Source of the DNA: Aporrectodea caliginosa
Taxonomy: Eukaryota > Annelida > Clitellata > Crassiclitellata > Lumbricidae
Reading direction: 5' to 3'
Assembly: GCA_020284085.1 (NCBI GenBank)
Contig: JACEVL010000083.1
Location: 1,421,001-1,485,000, forward strand
DNA length: 64,000 bases
Shown here: piece after piece, positions 24,742 through 33,841 of the stretch
Numbering within the stretch: the stretch's first letter is position 1
Layout of the letters: each line of letters starts with the position of its first letter
Notes under the pieces: generated by a model
The model's database searches: none
The model's input: the letters and a program-made list of their open reading frames with translations, nothing else
Told to the model about the DNA's origin: nothing
Program-made: the position numbers and the translations under genes

Positions 24742-25872
24742 TATTGATCCGAATTCAATTATTCATACTGTTAACACAAAAGAAATGGTGAGAGTTTTCA
24801 AGATACAAAAGCCAATGTAATGGTAAAAATGACAATCATAGCTATGGCTGTTTTTGCAAAACTAGACAATTCATTGTTACATTGTTCGTCAGACTTTCTC
24901 ATACATAGGCCCTTCCTCTGCAAACAATCTTCCTTTAAACGTAAAGACTGTTTCAATCGATTCAGCTTAATGCACATCTTCTGGTAACCAAAATTCACAC
25001 CTGTTTACATCTGTTAGACAGGCAAGCAAGCAGAGCGTTTGGAAAGCTATATAAGGGTTACTTCACCTTTCAGTGCTTTACTCCAGTTTTTGCATTAACA
25101 ATTGCTAAAGCTGAAACAGATCCCTGCATATTATAATAGCTTTCCAATCTCAGCACAAACACTGACAGTTAATCTATGAAAATGATGGCTCAGTTGCTCA
25201 TGTAAGGCAGATTTTGCATGCAGTGCTCAGGTATCTTATACATGCGTATACACCGATGAATCTTAAATAGCAGGCAACCCGACCCATATTCATTTTTACT
25301 CTTTCCAGTCAACAGCAACTTTCTAACAACCACCAAGTTGCTTGAACCCTGTTGGCAAAAGTCTTTCACACTAGACACTATAAACTAACTATCAGTAGTA
25401 AACATAGCAGATAAGGACATTCTTAAATCACATTTGGTCTGATAAGTTCCTTCTTCAATATCAATTGCCTAGATAGATGCAATCTATATAATAACACTGA
25501 CAAAACTTTCATGTACTGAATGTCCAAAACTGCCTACAGGTTTTTAAACAGCACCAAGTACCCAGTGACAAGATGAACAGCTAAGCGTAACAGCGAAGCC
25601 CTACTTAGTACTTGCTACATAATTTATGTACAAGTAGGGCAAGAATTGTTCTGATCCTTGTTTGAGCTATTGTTTCATAAAAACAGATGTAATTCAGTTC
25701 AAAAATAACAAACAAGGTCCGGATGCTGAATCTAACCAGAAAGAGAACATGGATGTTAAACATCAAGCATCATTTACTGTCAATCGCTGAACCAATTTCT
25801 CACCTTGTCGAGGCATTTCAGCTCCTCCGTAGGATACACCGCTTTGGTGCATTTGGCGCAAACTTTGGACAT
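832..25872 (-). CDS. LASP1: LASP-family LIM and nebulin-repeat actin-binding protein, 8 exons, 3' end outside window
   Basis: The coding exons, in transcript order, are 25804-25872, 20346-20440, 13648-13732, 5935-6112, 4705-4821, 3520-3681, 1636-2136 and 832-986. Every junction is GT-AG and every phase agrees, giving 454 codons. The product has a LIM domain (residues 3-57) with all eight zinc ligands (C5, C8, H26, C29, C32, C35, C53, H56). Two nebulin-type repeats follow (about 60-90 and 91-140), containing ADTPELQRL and DDPETQRL. A Ser/Pro-rich linker comes next, then about 220 residues rich in Glu, Lys and Val. LASP proteins bind F-actin at focal adhesions and cell edges and end in an SH3 domain. 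No SH3 exon is visible, so it should lie left of base 1. Vertebrate LASP1 is 261 residues, so this protein is greatly lengthened. The family assignment is very secure; the two most 3' exons are predicted from phase and composition only. Confidence 0.9.
1636..2136 (-). CDS. LASP1: LASP exon 7 (large acidic Glu/Lys/Val-rich exon)
   Basis: An open frame of 166 codons follows the acceptor ttcttattag at 2137-2138. The split codon A/CA joins exon 6 to give Thr236. The product (residues 237-402) is highly charged, for example [20 protein letters not shown], with no predicted fold and probable disorder. The donor G/GTAATG at 1636/1635 is in phase with exon 8. If it is not used, translation stops at TGA 1624-1622, four codons later, giving an isoform ending KHGNGY without an SH3 domain. 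Confidence 0.72.
2137..3519 (-). other. LASP intron 6
   Basis: AT-rich sequence between exons 6 and 7 with canonical ends on the minus strand (GTATGT donor at 3519, TTAG acceptor at 2137). I saw no repeat with recognisable boundaries and no further exon. Confidence 0.7.
3520..3681 (-). CDS. LASP1: LASP exon 6 (linker)
   Basis: The acceptor attttcag precedes base 3681 and the donor A/GTATGT follows 3520. It encodes residues 183-235, including [20 protein letters not shown] and [17 protein letters not shown]. It has Ser-Pro sites that could be phosphorylated, as in the LASP1 linker, although no site is directly conserved. Phase 1 in and phase 1 out agree with both neighbours. Confidence 0.82.
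3682..4704 (-). other. LASP intron 5
   Basis: AT-rich intron with no recognised element. It contains a short TATATATA run near 4088-4098. Confidence 0.65.
4705..4821 (-). CDS. LASP1: LASP exon 5 (linker)
   Basis: The acceptor tatatgtag precedes 4821 and the donor AAAAG/GTAGTT follows 4705. It encodes residues 144-181 ([20 protein letters not shown] and following, ending MYKADGK). The split codons on both sides are in phase. Ser/Thr-rich, no domain; typical of the variable linker after the nebulin repeats. Confidence 0.8.
4822..5934 (-). other. LASP intron 4
   Basis: AT-rich intron between the second nebulin-repeat exon and the linker exons. No element with clear boundaries was seen. Confidence 0.65.
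5935..6112 (-). CDS. LASP1: LASP exon 4 (end of nebulin repeat 1 and nebulin repeat 2)
   Basis: The acceptor ttttcag precedes 6112 and the donor CAACAT/GTAAGT follows 5935. It encodes residues 84-142: [20 protein letters not shown], then [20 protein letters not shown] and [25 protein letters not shown] matches the conserved LASP actin-binding repeat, and the second repeat is recognisable but diverged. The exon should start at V84; reading GTG as a start would be an artefact of the splice junction. Confidence 0.92.
7395..7475. repeat. GT/ATGT microsatellite
   Basis: Imperfect alternation of TGTATG, TGTG and TATGTGC units. The cryptic reading frames across it are low complexity and not genes. 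Confidence 0.85.
8901..9039 (+). repeat. Interspersed repeat, copy A
   Basis: Aligns by eye to 37978-38095 in the same orientation. Shared blocks include GCAGAGCAC, ATTCACGAGCACT, AAGTCCAAG/ATCCAAGT, CGGTTGCC and GGGAGGCAGAG/GGAGGCAGAGG. The family is not recognised and no coding content is seen. Confidence 0.6.
9115..9177. repeat. 21-bp tandem repeat, three copies
   Basis: Unit AAAATACACCTATCTAATCT repeated about three times with one substitution (CCC for CCT in the first copy). Confidence 0.85.
10190..10665. mobile_element. Foldback element 1 (imperfect inverted repeat, ~475 bp)
   Basis: The ends CCTATATTGAGTGGACA and TGTCCACTCAATATAGG are inverted copies. The inner arms also pair: GCCAGCCATGA with TCATGGCTGGC, and the segment around AATGCGCATGCGCAGCCATT with its complement near 10535-10555. 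A loop of roughly 120 bp of AT-rich sequence separates the arms. No transposase is encoded. A non-autonomous foldback/MITE is the simplest reading; clear target duplications were not established. Confidence 0.7.
11338..11410. repeat. 21-bp tandem repeat, about three copies
   Basis: Unit CATTTTAATTACCATAGTC repeated about three times, with CAATAG in the first copy. Confidence 0.85.
11689..12831. mobile_element. Foldback element 2 (~225-bp arms, ~690-bp loop)
   Basis: The left arm (11689-11916) and right arm (12609-12831) are inverted copies. Markers are AGTATGATCAAAGTGC at the outer left and its complement at the outer right, and GAATTAATTGCTCCATGCTT against its complement. Because of the inversion the arms give matching spurious peptides on opposite strands ([18 protein letters not shown]). 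The loop contains a tRNA-derived SINE. No transposase is seen, and host target duplications could not be fixed. Confidence 0.75.
12001..12115 (-). mobile_element. tRNA-derived SINE (promoter region)
   Basis: On the minus strand a box-A-like segment TTGGTTAGAGCGCTCTCC is followed at tRNA spacing by a box-B-like GGTTCGAGCTTCC. The extra length and decay argue against a functional tRNA. It lies within the loop of foldback 2, so it was probably inserted into that element or mobilised with it. Confidence 0.6.
13195..13220 (-). mobile_element. LINE-like 3' tail motif (isolated)
   Basis: Reverse complement reads GGTGCTATATAAATGTGTATTG, split here as GGTGCTATATAA and ATGTGTATTG. It resembles the GCGCTATATAA tails seen beside LINE remnants elsewhere in the window. 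Short and decayed. Confidence 0.35.
13648..13732 (-). CDS. LASP1: LASP exon 3 (nebulin repeat 1)
   Basis: The acceptor tgttttag precedes 13732 and the donor CAG/GTTTGT follows 13648. The first base completes Ala55 of the LIM domain. It then encodes H56 to Q83: [20 protein letters not shown] and RNTELQSQ. H56 is the last zinc ligand, and ADTPELQRL...ELQSQV is the LASP/nebulin signature. Confidence 0.95.
13990..15636. mobile_element. Foldback element 3, 1.65 kb, ~505-bp arms and TA flanks
   Basis: The arms at about 13990-14503 and 15133-15636 are inverted copies with high identity over their full length. The ends read TAGGGGCATTCCACGTCAAA and its complement, each flanked by TA. TA target duplication suggests a Tc1/mariner-type mechanism, although only the 2-bp site supports this. 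The ~630-bp loop has no recognisable transposase. Both arms give the same 60-residue spurious frame ([19 protein letters not shown]) on opposite strands. A transcript of this intron could form a ~500-bp hairpin. Confidence 0.85.
16740..16826. repeat. 42-bp tandem duplication, two copies
   Basis: Two adjacent copies containing CCATGGCTTGTTTATTGATA differ at one base (TATATGAC versus TACATGAC). Confidence 0.85.
16995..17137. mobile_element. hAT-type MITE, 143 bp, 8-bp target duplication
   Basis: The ends are TAGGGATGAGCCGATTA and the imperfect complement of TAGGTATGGGCTGATTA. The flanks are a perfect 8-bp duplication GCAAAAAT (16987-16994 and 17138-17145). TAGGG-type termini with 8-bp duplications are diagnostic of the hAT superfamily. 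No coding capacity. Confidence 0.88.
17340..17364. repeat. GCAA microsatellite
   Basis: About five GCAA units (gcaagcaagcaagcaagcag). Confidence 0.85.
17600..17665. repeat. Short tandem duplication (~32 bp, two copies)
   Basis: CACCCAATCACCCATC...ACCAAATGGCT occurs twice in direct succession with one substitution. Confidence 0.8.
17905..18145. repeat. ~120-bp tandem duplication
   Basis: Two consecutive copies share CATAGCTTAACTAT, ATGGTTTAAAAAGTTAACCT and GCTAAAAATATGCATAAGAA (ATACATAAGAA in copy 2), with indels in between. Confidence 0.75.
18175..18880 (+). mobile_element. Decayed interspersed element (retroposon-like)
   Basis: It begins with TAGCAGTTTTTACCCGGCG and ends with a segment containing TTCGGAGCC, GACACGCAAACATACATACG and AGACTTATAGTAATAGATA. 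These start and end features recall a widespread type of invertebrate retroposon, an impression from memory rather than a database match. An internal ~85-bp duplication repeats TTCCCCGGGCTAAATA (around 18385 and 18472). No intact frame. Confidence 0.5.
19025..19515. repeat. Polypurine/polypyrimidine tract (~490 bp, G-rich)
   Basis: The plus strand is almost entirely A and G, with runs such as GGGGAGGG and GGAGGGAGGGAGGG, and a few T interruptions. It is compatible with triplex and G-quadruplex formation. Long frames on both strands (Arg/Gly/Glu-rich or Pro/Ser/Leu-rich) are consequences of base composition. Confidence 0.9.
20346..20440 (-). CDS. LASP1: LASP exon 2 (LIM zinc finger 2)
   Basis: The acceptor tattgtag precedes 20440 and the donor TTCGGC/GTAAGC follows 20346. 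It encodes [20 protein letters not shown] and [12 protein letters not shown], residues 24-55. It supplies H26, C29, C32, C35 and C53. [12 protein letters not shown] is a near-exact LASP1 signature. Confidence 0.97.
22129..22558. mobile_element. hAT-type MITE, 430 bp, 8-bp target duplication
   Basis: The ends are CAGGGGTGTCAAA and TTTGACATCCCTG. They are flanked by a perfect 8-bp duplication GCCTAGGC (22121-22128 and 22559-22566). CAGGGGTGTCAAA is a classical hAT terminus. The interior has several GGGCCAG/GGCCCAC blocks and no transposase. Confidence 0.9.
23935..23985. repeat. GAT-rich microsatellite
   Basis: Short run of GATGATGATG with interruptions. Confidence 0.75.
24239..24319. repeat. 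Perfect 20-bp inverted repeat with nested hairpin
   Basis: CTATAAGCATACTGTTACAG (24239-24258) is the exact reverse complement of 24300-24319. The 41-bp loop holds a smaller inverted pair AGACAAA/TTTGTCT. It could be a tiny MITE or an RNA hairpin; it lies in LASP intron 1. Confidence 0.85.
24706..24740. repeat. AATC microsatellite
   Basis: About eight AATC units followed by ATTTATTGATCC, the kind of tail often left at retroposon 3' ends. Confidence 0.88.
25804..25872 (-). CDS. LASP1: LASP exon 1 (start codon, LIM zinc finger 1)
   Basis: ATG at 25872-25870 in context AAAAATGTCC begins [20 protein letters not shown] and LDK. The donor GACAAG/GTGAGA is in phase 0 with exon 2. C5 and C8 are zinc ligands. 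Length and position of the start match vertebrate LASP1, which starts three residues before its first LIM cysteine pair. Confidence 0.95.
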
Positions 25873-26070
25873 TTTTAACTGTTTGTTTGTAAACTTCCAA
25901 GAAGGAGACTTCGTCTGCGCTTTTCGAACTTTACGAACGTAATCAATGCGCAAAATTACAAACTAAAATGAAAACGTCGTCTACGCAGGCTTACACATTA
26001 TTTTAATGCAAACGGGGCTCCACCGCTCCGGCATAACCGGAAATGAGCACTTTAATCTGGTTCCCCAACC
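25873..26070 (-). promoter_or_regulatory. Probable 5' UTR/promoter region of LASP
   Basis: Immediately upstream of the LASP start the sequence is less AT-rich and has several CpGs (for example TGCGCTTTTCGAACTTTACG). I see no clear TATA box or start site, so this is a positional inference. Confidence 0.4.
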
Positions 26071-27124
26071 ATCGTAAAGATTTGTCACCATCATCACCGT
26101 CAGCCTCTTCACTGTTTAAGCCTATCACGTTCAAATGTCTGCAGATATATCATTAATGTTGTTCTAAAGTGAAGGTAATAATTATTATTCTCGTGACGGT
26201 CTTGGCTATGGGCAATTTATTACATGCGTCAGATAGCCAGCCATCTTATCAATGGCGCGGTCGACGCAGACGTTTTATGATTCTGACACGTGTGTCACGT
26301 AGTGACGTAGGCCTACTCACTGTCTAGCAGCGATAAGCCTTTATTAGGCCTATAGGACTATTTAGAACTGTTAAATGATCTTTCAAGTGTCGAAGCCTCA
26401 AAATAAACCCAAATAAGTGGAACTTACTCTGCCCGCATGCCCACGTGGAACCCATAAATTATAGGAATCTTATTCCTACATGGGACCCGTATGGTGTCCA
26501 TAATTATGGATCCCATCTAGGCTAATGCCCATGGAAATGCTGGCAGGGTATTGGGCCTACGCTCAAGTGAAGCGGCTGAAGCCGAAGTGATAGGTCAAAC
26601 TCTGATGATCTGATCCTCTTGCAACTGATCTTACCCTAAAGATTCCTATGCATGGTTAGGCGCGTGTGAGTGCACGTGTATCTGGATATTGCATGGGTAT
26701 GGCCAAACAGCATGTCGATTTCAATGAATGACCTGCAATTCTGCATTTCGGAGGCTGAGCTTAAAGACAAGATTTCTGTTTCATTAGCTCCCTCTACTGT
26801 CAACTTTAGGCCCTATAGTAAAATTAGGCGACCTGATAGAGGACCGGCCATCGGGACACTCGCGCGAAGCTCGATCCTGTACAGGCTGCAGCCTGTAGGT
26901 CACGGCCAGGTAATCCAGCATTGAGTTGGTTTAAATGAAGGAACGATAAACTGCCAGGCATAGGTCTATAATACATGAGATCGTTGAATCAGAGTCCATC
27001 GGTTTATAGGCACATGCCTACATGAGTCGTACGATTCGAAACTGATCGATGTAGCAGTGTACGTTAGGCCCTATAGATGATTGACATAGGCCTATAGGCC
27101 TAAATGCCTAATATAATCCAGACT
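26071..27124. other. Intergenic, no gene recognised
   Basis: No convincing coding region. From about 26300 onward the palindrome TAGGCCTA and fragments of it become frequent. Confidence 0.5.
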
Positions 27125-27305
27125 TGGATTGTCTCGAGACACTGTCTCGGTCTCGAGATGTCTCGAGATAGGTTTTTTGATGTCTCGGTCTCGGACCTCA
27201 CTGTCTCGGTCTCGGTCTCGAGGTCATTTCTTGACTTGTTGGAAATTACTGTCTCGAAGCGAAAGTCTCGTTCTCTTGTAGAAGCTGTCTCCGTAGGCTA
27301 GTTCT
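27125..27305. repeat. GTCTCG-rich degenerate tandem repeat
   Basis: Repeated GTCTCG, TCTCGAGA and GTCTCGGTCTCG units give a run of short palindromes. A small Val/Ser-rich frame over it is composition-driven. Confidence 0.75.
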
Positions 27306-27654
27306 CGCGCAAACTGTCTAATTAGTTCTGAACTTCTGACAGTATCGCGCCATAAATTGTCCTGTGCCTAACGGATAACTAAATAAACCGAAATTTTAGA
27401 AAAGCCGTTTTTCTGGTATTAACAGATAGGCCTATTGAAAAGAGCAGTTTAAGTTTGTACTTTATTGCTTTATTTCAATTTTCTAATTTCTATTAGTGCA
27501 AATCTCTTAAAATGTCTCATAAAGAACCTGAAATAGGCCCTAGTTAAATTTGCATTCACGCAATTTTAAATCTCTGCAATATAATTGCTTCTGCGCCGCC
27601 GAGGCGTGTGCACTTCTGAGCTTCAATGGGACAACCTTAGTAAGAATTAAGGGC

Positions 27655-27700
27655 GATATAGAAGATCAGTTGTATTGTATTGTATTGTATTGTAGGCCTA
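27655..27700 (+). mobile_element. Retroposon 3' tail with TTGTA repeats
   Basis: GGGCGATATAGAAGATCAG is followed by about five TTGTA units. This fits the 3' tail of an L2/SINE-like retroposon. The body upstream (27590-27655) is decayed. Confidence 0.45.
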
Positions 27701-27917
27701 TTGTACCAGCTGTCGCTCTCGATCCTCTAAGGAGTTTCTCAATGCTCCATAATTCGTTCAACAGTTACTTGCTATTAATCATAACCATCAGCTTCAACTG
27801 CTTCATCCTGCATAGATCGGCGATCATTATTAATTGATAAAGTCCTGTTTATTTGTATAGGGCCTAAGTTAATTATGCCCAGCCTATATTGCTACATCGT
27901 TATATCATGATTCCACG

Positions 27918-28721
27918 GGCGTAACTTTGCCCAAGAAAGTGGTGGTGACCAATCCCCTCCTCCTAATTTTTAACGTACCGGGTACTACAGGAAAGCTAGC
28001 ATTTGCGATAAATTTTTCATCAGTCGAATTTGAATTAATGTCATCAGTACAACTTCTATTTAACCAAGAATTTTTTCATCAATCCAACTTCTCTTTAGAC
28101 AAGAATTATTTTCATCAATCCCACTTCTATTTAAGCAAAAACGTTGTTCGATCCAGCTTCTATTGAAGCAAAGACTTAGTTTAATCAATCCAGCTTCTAT
28201 TTACGGAAACAATTACTTCCATCAATCCAACTTCTATTTAGGCCTAAACAAGGAATTAGTTTCATCAATCCAACATCCATTTAGGCCAACAATTATTTTC
28301 ATCGATCCAGCTTCCATTTTAAATTGACAATATAAAATAACTTACCAGCCTAAACTACGGGTTTACCCGCTAAGTTACCATAGTTAGAGCTTACAGTCTA
28401 CTACATTGCAAGCACAATAACCTTCGTGGTCTCTACAATGAATCGATCCATTTTTCCATATGAATTTGATATTTTGATGACGTCGCCAAAATTATGAAAC
28501 CAAGCATATGTAAGTAAGGTAGTGGGACACACTGTGGAGGCCTCTATCAGCATTGCCGCCATTGCGATGTTAAGTATGCATGAATACTTTGAATAGCCTA
28601 GAGACAGCTTTCATGTTAAAAATATATTTCATTGCAGGACCAAAAAAGTGGTGGTGACTATCACCACCACTTTTAAAAGTGGTGGTGACCGGACACCACC
28701 GTCACAATAGAAAGTTACGCC
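27918..28721. mobile_element. Putative DNA transposon with GGCGTAACTTT termini
   Basis: The ends GGCGTAACTTT and AAAGTTACGCC are perfect 11-bp inverted repeats about 800 bp apart. Next to them are AAGTGGTGGTGACC blocks, inverted copies of which form a strong hairpin at 28640-28690. No target duplication was found and no protein is encoded, so this is tentative. Confidence 0.4.
28015..28325. repeat. ~40-bp degenerate tandem repeat, about 7-8 copies
   Basis: The repeated core TCATCAATCCAACTTCTATTT and variants recurs about every 35-50 bp, separated by A-rich spacers such as AAGCAAGAATTA; the core is quoted here as TCATCAATCC plus AACTTCTATTT. Confidence 0.8.
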
Positions 28722-30100
28722 TATGCATGATTCTGGTGGAATTCCTAGTTGCAATTAATCATTAGCTCCATTCAGACGATGTAAGCGAGTTCCGTTTTTC
28801 TTCTGCTGGGCGTTTTAACCGTGGGAGTGAATGCACTGTAATAGGCCTACGTAAAATTTTGCTCCAATCTAATAAAGCCAAACAATGTCATAGTTCAATC
28901 TAGAGCAATCGATGAACTCTGGGGTTCTCTAAAAGCGCCATAGAAGTGCCCAGGTCAACGCGTGCATTAGCTAATCTGTATTCATCTATAGAAGGTATAA
29001 TCTGATCTCAACTCATCTACATATTAAGCTAATCAAAGCTAATCTAATCCAAACGGGCTTTAATTGTGCACCCTGATCTGACTATTCTAGGCTAACAGTC
29101 AGATTAAGTTGGTCACTCACTAGCCTACTTCCGAGACTTAATCTGACCTTATACAATTTGCCACACATACATGACATAGTTAGTTAATTGGTTATCCAAA
29201 ACTTAATGAAGCACCTCAAGAGTATATGCCTACCCACTGTCAGTAAATGGAAGACAATTAATGGCCTACATCGTAGCAGCCTAAATTATCTTAACGTAGG
29301 CCTACGTTTATAACACAGAGGTAACCAGTAAGCAAATAGCAAATATGCTCAGATCAGTAGAAATCACATCACTGGCAGGATCCCGCACATAGCCTACGCA
29401 GAGCCTATAACTGACAATTTAAAGTCCCATCCTAGAGTTGACAGTTGAGACCACCTTCAGAGTACTTGGACCGCGTTGCACTAAGGATGATGAACGACGG
29501 CAGCCGATGAAGTCCGCAACAAACCGGTAACTGCACCATCAAGCAGTGCATCGTAGATGGTAGAAGACGCAGCTGCTGATATCCATAGAACGGTCAGTTC
29601 TCTGCGGGACAGGCAGTCAACACCGGTCGGCTCACTGGTCGTTGAGTCTCTAGTATCGTTGACCGTTGCCACTCCAAAGACTGTCTTGACCACTCCTTCC
29701 CGGGAGCAGACGGTATGCACAGGTCCTAGTTCGGTGGAATACATGTACGCCTCTTGGTCCTATACAGCTGAAGGGTAATATGGAATATGGTAAGCTAACG
29801 AAAGATACAGTAAGGTAAGATAAGATCAAGATAAGAATAAGGCCGGTTAAGGCGAGTTAAGATAGTAGAAGGCAAATTACATGTACGTATATAGTAATTT
29901 AGGGCAGGTTCTTATAGTGTCCTCATACACACATCCGTGCATGTTAAATAGTACTAAAGATAGCCTAAGGTAGTTATTTATTACAGCGTTCTCTGAAAAT
30001 GGTCCAAGGTTTGGGATCTCACGACAAAAGTACAAAGCCTGCAATTGCAAAGTATAGCAACAGAATACCATTAGCCGTGACGAGGCAGCTGCGAGTGATC
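28722..30100. other. Intergenic, with a small GC-richer dual-strand open segment
   Basis: About 29420-29790 is richer in G and C than its surroundings and open in one frame on each strand (87 codons minus, 73 codons plus). Neither product is recognised and no splice or start context favours one. It may be part of a repeat. The rest shows no gene. Confidence 0.3.
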
Positions 30101-30374
30101 TGGCTATGCTAATGACTTATCGATTGATTGATTGACTGGATTGATTGATTGAGAACATTTATACGGCGCCAATCAATATGTCTGCTAGGATAGGATAACT
30201 GCTCCACGTGTAGCGGTGTTCTCTGTGGAGTCAGTTGATCGACTGGAGGCGGCAAATGGAACGGGAGACTAATGGTCTCATTCCATTTCGCCGACTGTAA
30301 TTTGATAAATCTTATTTCTGTGGATCGATGGTGGAACGACGCAGGGCTATGAGACGTTGATCGGCCCTCAGCAG

Positions 30375-30815
30375 CAGCAGAAGCAGAAGCAGAAGCAGTA
30401 ACAATAGCAGTAACAATAACAGTAGCAGTAGCAAGCAGCAGTAACAGTAGCAGCAGTAACAATAGCAGTAGCCTAACAGTAGCAGCAGAAGCAGTAGCAA
30501 CAGCAGTAGCAACAGCAGTAGCAACAGCAGCAGCAGCAGTAGCAGTAACATTGGCAGCACCAGCAGCAGTACCAGTAGCAGTAACAGCAGCGGTAGCAGC
30601 AGCAGCAGCACTAGTAGTAGGAGCAGCAGCAGCAGAAGCAGTAACACTAGCAGTAACAATGACAGCAGCAGCAGTAGCAGTAACAAACGGCAGCAGTAGC
30701 AGTAGCAGCATCAGTAACAGCAGCGGTAGCGGTTGCAGCAGTAGCAGTAGTAGCAGTACGTAGCAGTAACAGCAGTAGCAGTAACAGTTCAGTAACAGTA
30801 GCAGCAGCTCCTTTG
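30375..30815. repeat. AGCAGT/GCAGTA hexamer-type repeat
   Basis: About 430 bp of AGCAGT, AACAGC and AGCAGC units. The poly-Leu and Ala/Thr-rich frames over it are artefacts. Confidence 0.92.
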
Positions 30816-31559
30816 TTCTATCAATCAAACCCAGCAGGGATCGTTAAATACAATATAATTATTATGTCGACAAGACAAAGCACACACACGCAATAGAGGC
30901 TACATACAGTGCATGTACAAACATGCCGCACATACATCCATAGCCAACATGTCTTAATGGTACATATTTATGAATATCCTATTTACTCATGCACCAGCAC
31001 CACGCATAAATGTATATATTATGCAAACACATGTGTATTTAATTGAAATCGGTATACGTGGATTTAAGGATTATCAAAGACCCTACGACTTGGTGGACTA
31101 ATAATCATTTTCTCATCATAGCCTAAAGTCACTTCATTCGTAGCCTATAGGCTTATTCTAGGCTATTCTGTATTCTCAATACAGAATTATACATCAGCAA
31201 TGCATTAAAAGTTATGTGTCCATTTCGCACGAACATTAGGCTTAGAGTTGCCGTTGATAAGTTGCTCTGATTCAAACCGTATAGCGAGACCGTTGTATGT
31301 CGTATGCTTATCTGTTCGTATCTAAAACTTCCGAATGCACAAAATGTACGAAACAAAACGCATAGAAATTAAATCGATATGATAGGATGCTGCACAAGAA
31401 GATGGAGAGAAACAATTCGTGGCTATATTTGTTAACTCGTAAAATAACAATTTGGTTAATTTCGATTTAACCTGAACAATGCATTGTAGCTCGCTTCTTG
31501 TTGGCATCACAAAGACAAACATGCAGAAACTCTAGGCCTATACAGTTCAGAACATGTTG

Positions 31560-32100
31560 ACTAGATCCACAACTAATAAACGAAAATACCATCATATAAC
31601 CTCTGTACTTAAACAGTTTCATTGAGTGGCTTCCTGTTGAGCAAAGGATTTACTTCAAATTGGGCTAATAGTTGATAAAACATCGAACACTGGCCAACAT
31701 TAAAACCAGTTCTTATCCACCACAGTTATCATTATTCAGCCAGATCATCATAATTTCTTTCTCTGATCGTGTAGCTAAGACCGGAACTGTTCTTGGTATA
31801 GGCCTATAGACGAACGTTTTCGGTTGCTGGACTTAGATTTAGGAAAACTCTTCGTGCATCGGTTCGTTTTGCTCAGTCTCTCACATCTCTTATTTTCGTT
31901 CTCCTCTTAAAATTCGCCGGTTTCAAATTGCTAGCAGGCCTATACCATCAACGAGGTGATGCTTGACGGTGCATTACCGGTTGACTACTTCTGGATGACT
32001 AGGCCTATACCTCTCTGTCTTGGACTGATCCTCTGCATTTTGATCTGATTACGGCTTGGTTTTGATTGCCATAGCCTATAGTTGACGCCGTGTGCAATAG
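31560..32100 (+). mobile_element. Decayed LINE (L2/Jockey-like) reverse-transcriptase C-terminus
   Basis: In broken frames one can read EWLPVEQRIYFKLG (consensus LHWLPVxQRIxFKI) and, about 170 bp on, RTFSVAGLRFRKTLRASVRF (consensus FSVAAPxLWNSLPxSVR). Several stops and frameshifts separate them. This is the usual 5'-truncated 3' end of a non-LTR retrotransposon. Confidence 0.55.
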
Positions 32101-33400
32101 ACTCCGTTGCGGTAGAAGTTGATAACTAATAGCAATAATAATGTAGGCTAACAATTCAAGGCCTATACGGTACAACAGGTCTACTACACTGATGATTCGA
32201 TCACGGAATTTTTACATGCATGCACATTAGTTTAGCCACTTGTTCGATTGCATGCATAATTTTCGGCCCTTTTGCAAGCACGAATAGCTATGAAATAGTG
32301 ACAAAAAGACGTATATTTCGTTAAAAATGCATAAATGTTCGATTAGGCCTACAATCTTACACTGCATACAAGTGCAACTGGTATAAAGTCAGAATGAATT
32401 AATATTGGATTGTATATGCATATTATTACGAAGTCAGCCACACCAATATAGGCCTACAGATCCTTCTAAAAGCCCTATATATGGCCTATATATATATCTA
32501 TACGCTTTGACTACCATCACAACTGTGTTTCGACAGTTAGTCAAGCATTGCCAGCTATTCCGTTAACTTGAATCAAAACTATTCTGACAGCATAATATGG
32601 CAAGAAATCTGCCAACTGTATTACAAAAGAATCTTCCACCTAGGCCTACTGTCGAAAAATACGTCAAAAGTAGGCTACTACACGGTAACTAGACAAACTA
32701 TAGGCTTACAGGTACCAACCATTTGCCGACTGTACCTGTAGGCTACTTCAGCCTATAGCATGCTAGGGCATAATTAGTGCGTTCAAGTAATCCGTCACCT
32801 GTACTCCAAATTAATCTTAAAAGCATAATGTTAAGTAATCCGGCAACTATTATTCGAACAGCATTATCCAACATGCCAAAAAGTGCCAAATATATTTCGA
32901 ACGACAAAACGCCAAATCTCTGTGCTTTGGCCTACGATTGCACAAATAGGCACTTGTTATAAAATCTCCTTTGCATAAACGTACGACCAAGCAGGAAAAG
33001 GCCAGAAACTTACCAGTAGACCTCTAATAGCCTAAATTGCAGCAGCTGTCTGCCTAATGAAGAATGCAAATCAATTCAGAACAACGAACATCAGAAACGG
33101 GGAAAACTTGAAGTTTTCCCGCAACCGCAGGTAATTACCGTCATGTTTCGAATGGATCGAAAAGATTTTACGTTTAACATATGCAGCGGTAACGTCTAGA
33201 TCTACTGGTAGGCTAATGCACAGGCCGTAGGCCTACATACAAAATAACAGATACAATAGCTTATTTATGTACTGTGATAATATTTGTTGTAATTATACGT
33301 TTACTGAAATATCGTAAATCTAAATGATACGCTAGTAAATATAAATGCACGGTTTAACGTAACGACCGAATTGATCGGATGAGATCATTCACCAGCGCTG
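32101..33400. other. Intergenic, TAGGCCTA-rich, no gene
   Basis: AT-rich sequence with frequent TAGGCCTA. Small frames have no recognisable content. Confidence 0.5.
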
Positions 33401-33404
33401 CCCG

Positions 33405-33490
33405 TTTGAATGGGTGCCACGCCACTAAAGGTCCCCTTGTATGGACCTTACTATAGCCCGAGATTAAAATCTCTGAAACAATCCCTCATC
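33405..33490 (+). repeat. SINE-body repeat, copy 1
   Basis: Aligns by eye with 52650-52737: CGCCA, AAGGTCC, GGACC, CCGAG.TT..AA and CTCTGAAA.AAT are shared in order. The second copy sits downstream of a tRNA-like head, so this is probably the 3' body of the same SINE family. Confidence 0.55.
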
Positions 33491-33556
33491 CGCACGCACT
33501 CTCGCACAAAGTCGCATGGGACATACGCTGCAACCAATGTAGCTAACTGGGCCATT

Positions 33557-33841
<285 letters not shown>

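Larger units (their letters stand above)
20441..25803 (-). other. LASP intron 1
   Basis: A 5.4-kb intron after the first LIM exon. It contains a possible LINE-like tail (about 20900-20960), a hAT MITE (22129-22558), a perfect 20-bp hairpin (24239-24319) and an AATC microsatellite (24706-24740). No additional exon was recognised. Confidence 0.7.

Noticed and set aside
30109..30828. 239-codon and 124-codon Leu/Ala-rich frames
   Set aside because: Products of the AGCAGT hexamer-type repeat; all frames are open because stop codons are rare in the unit.
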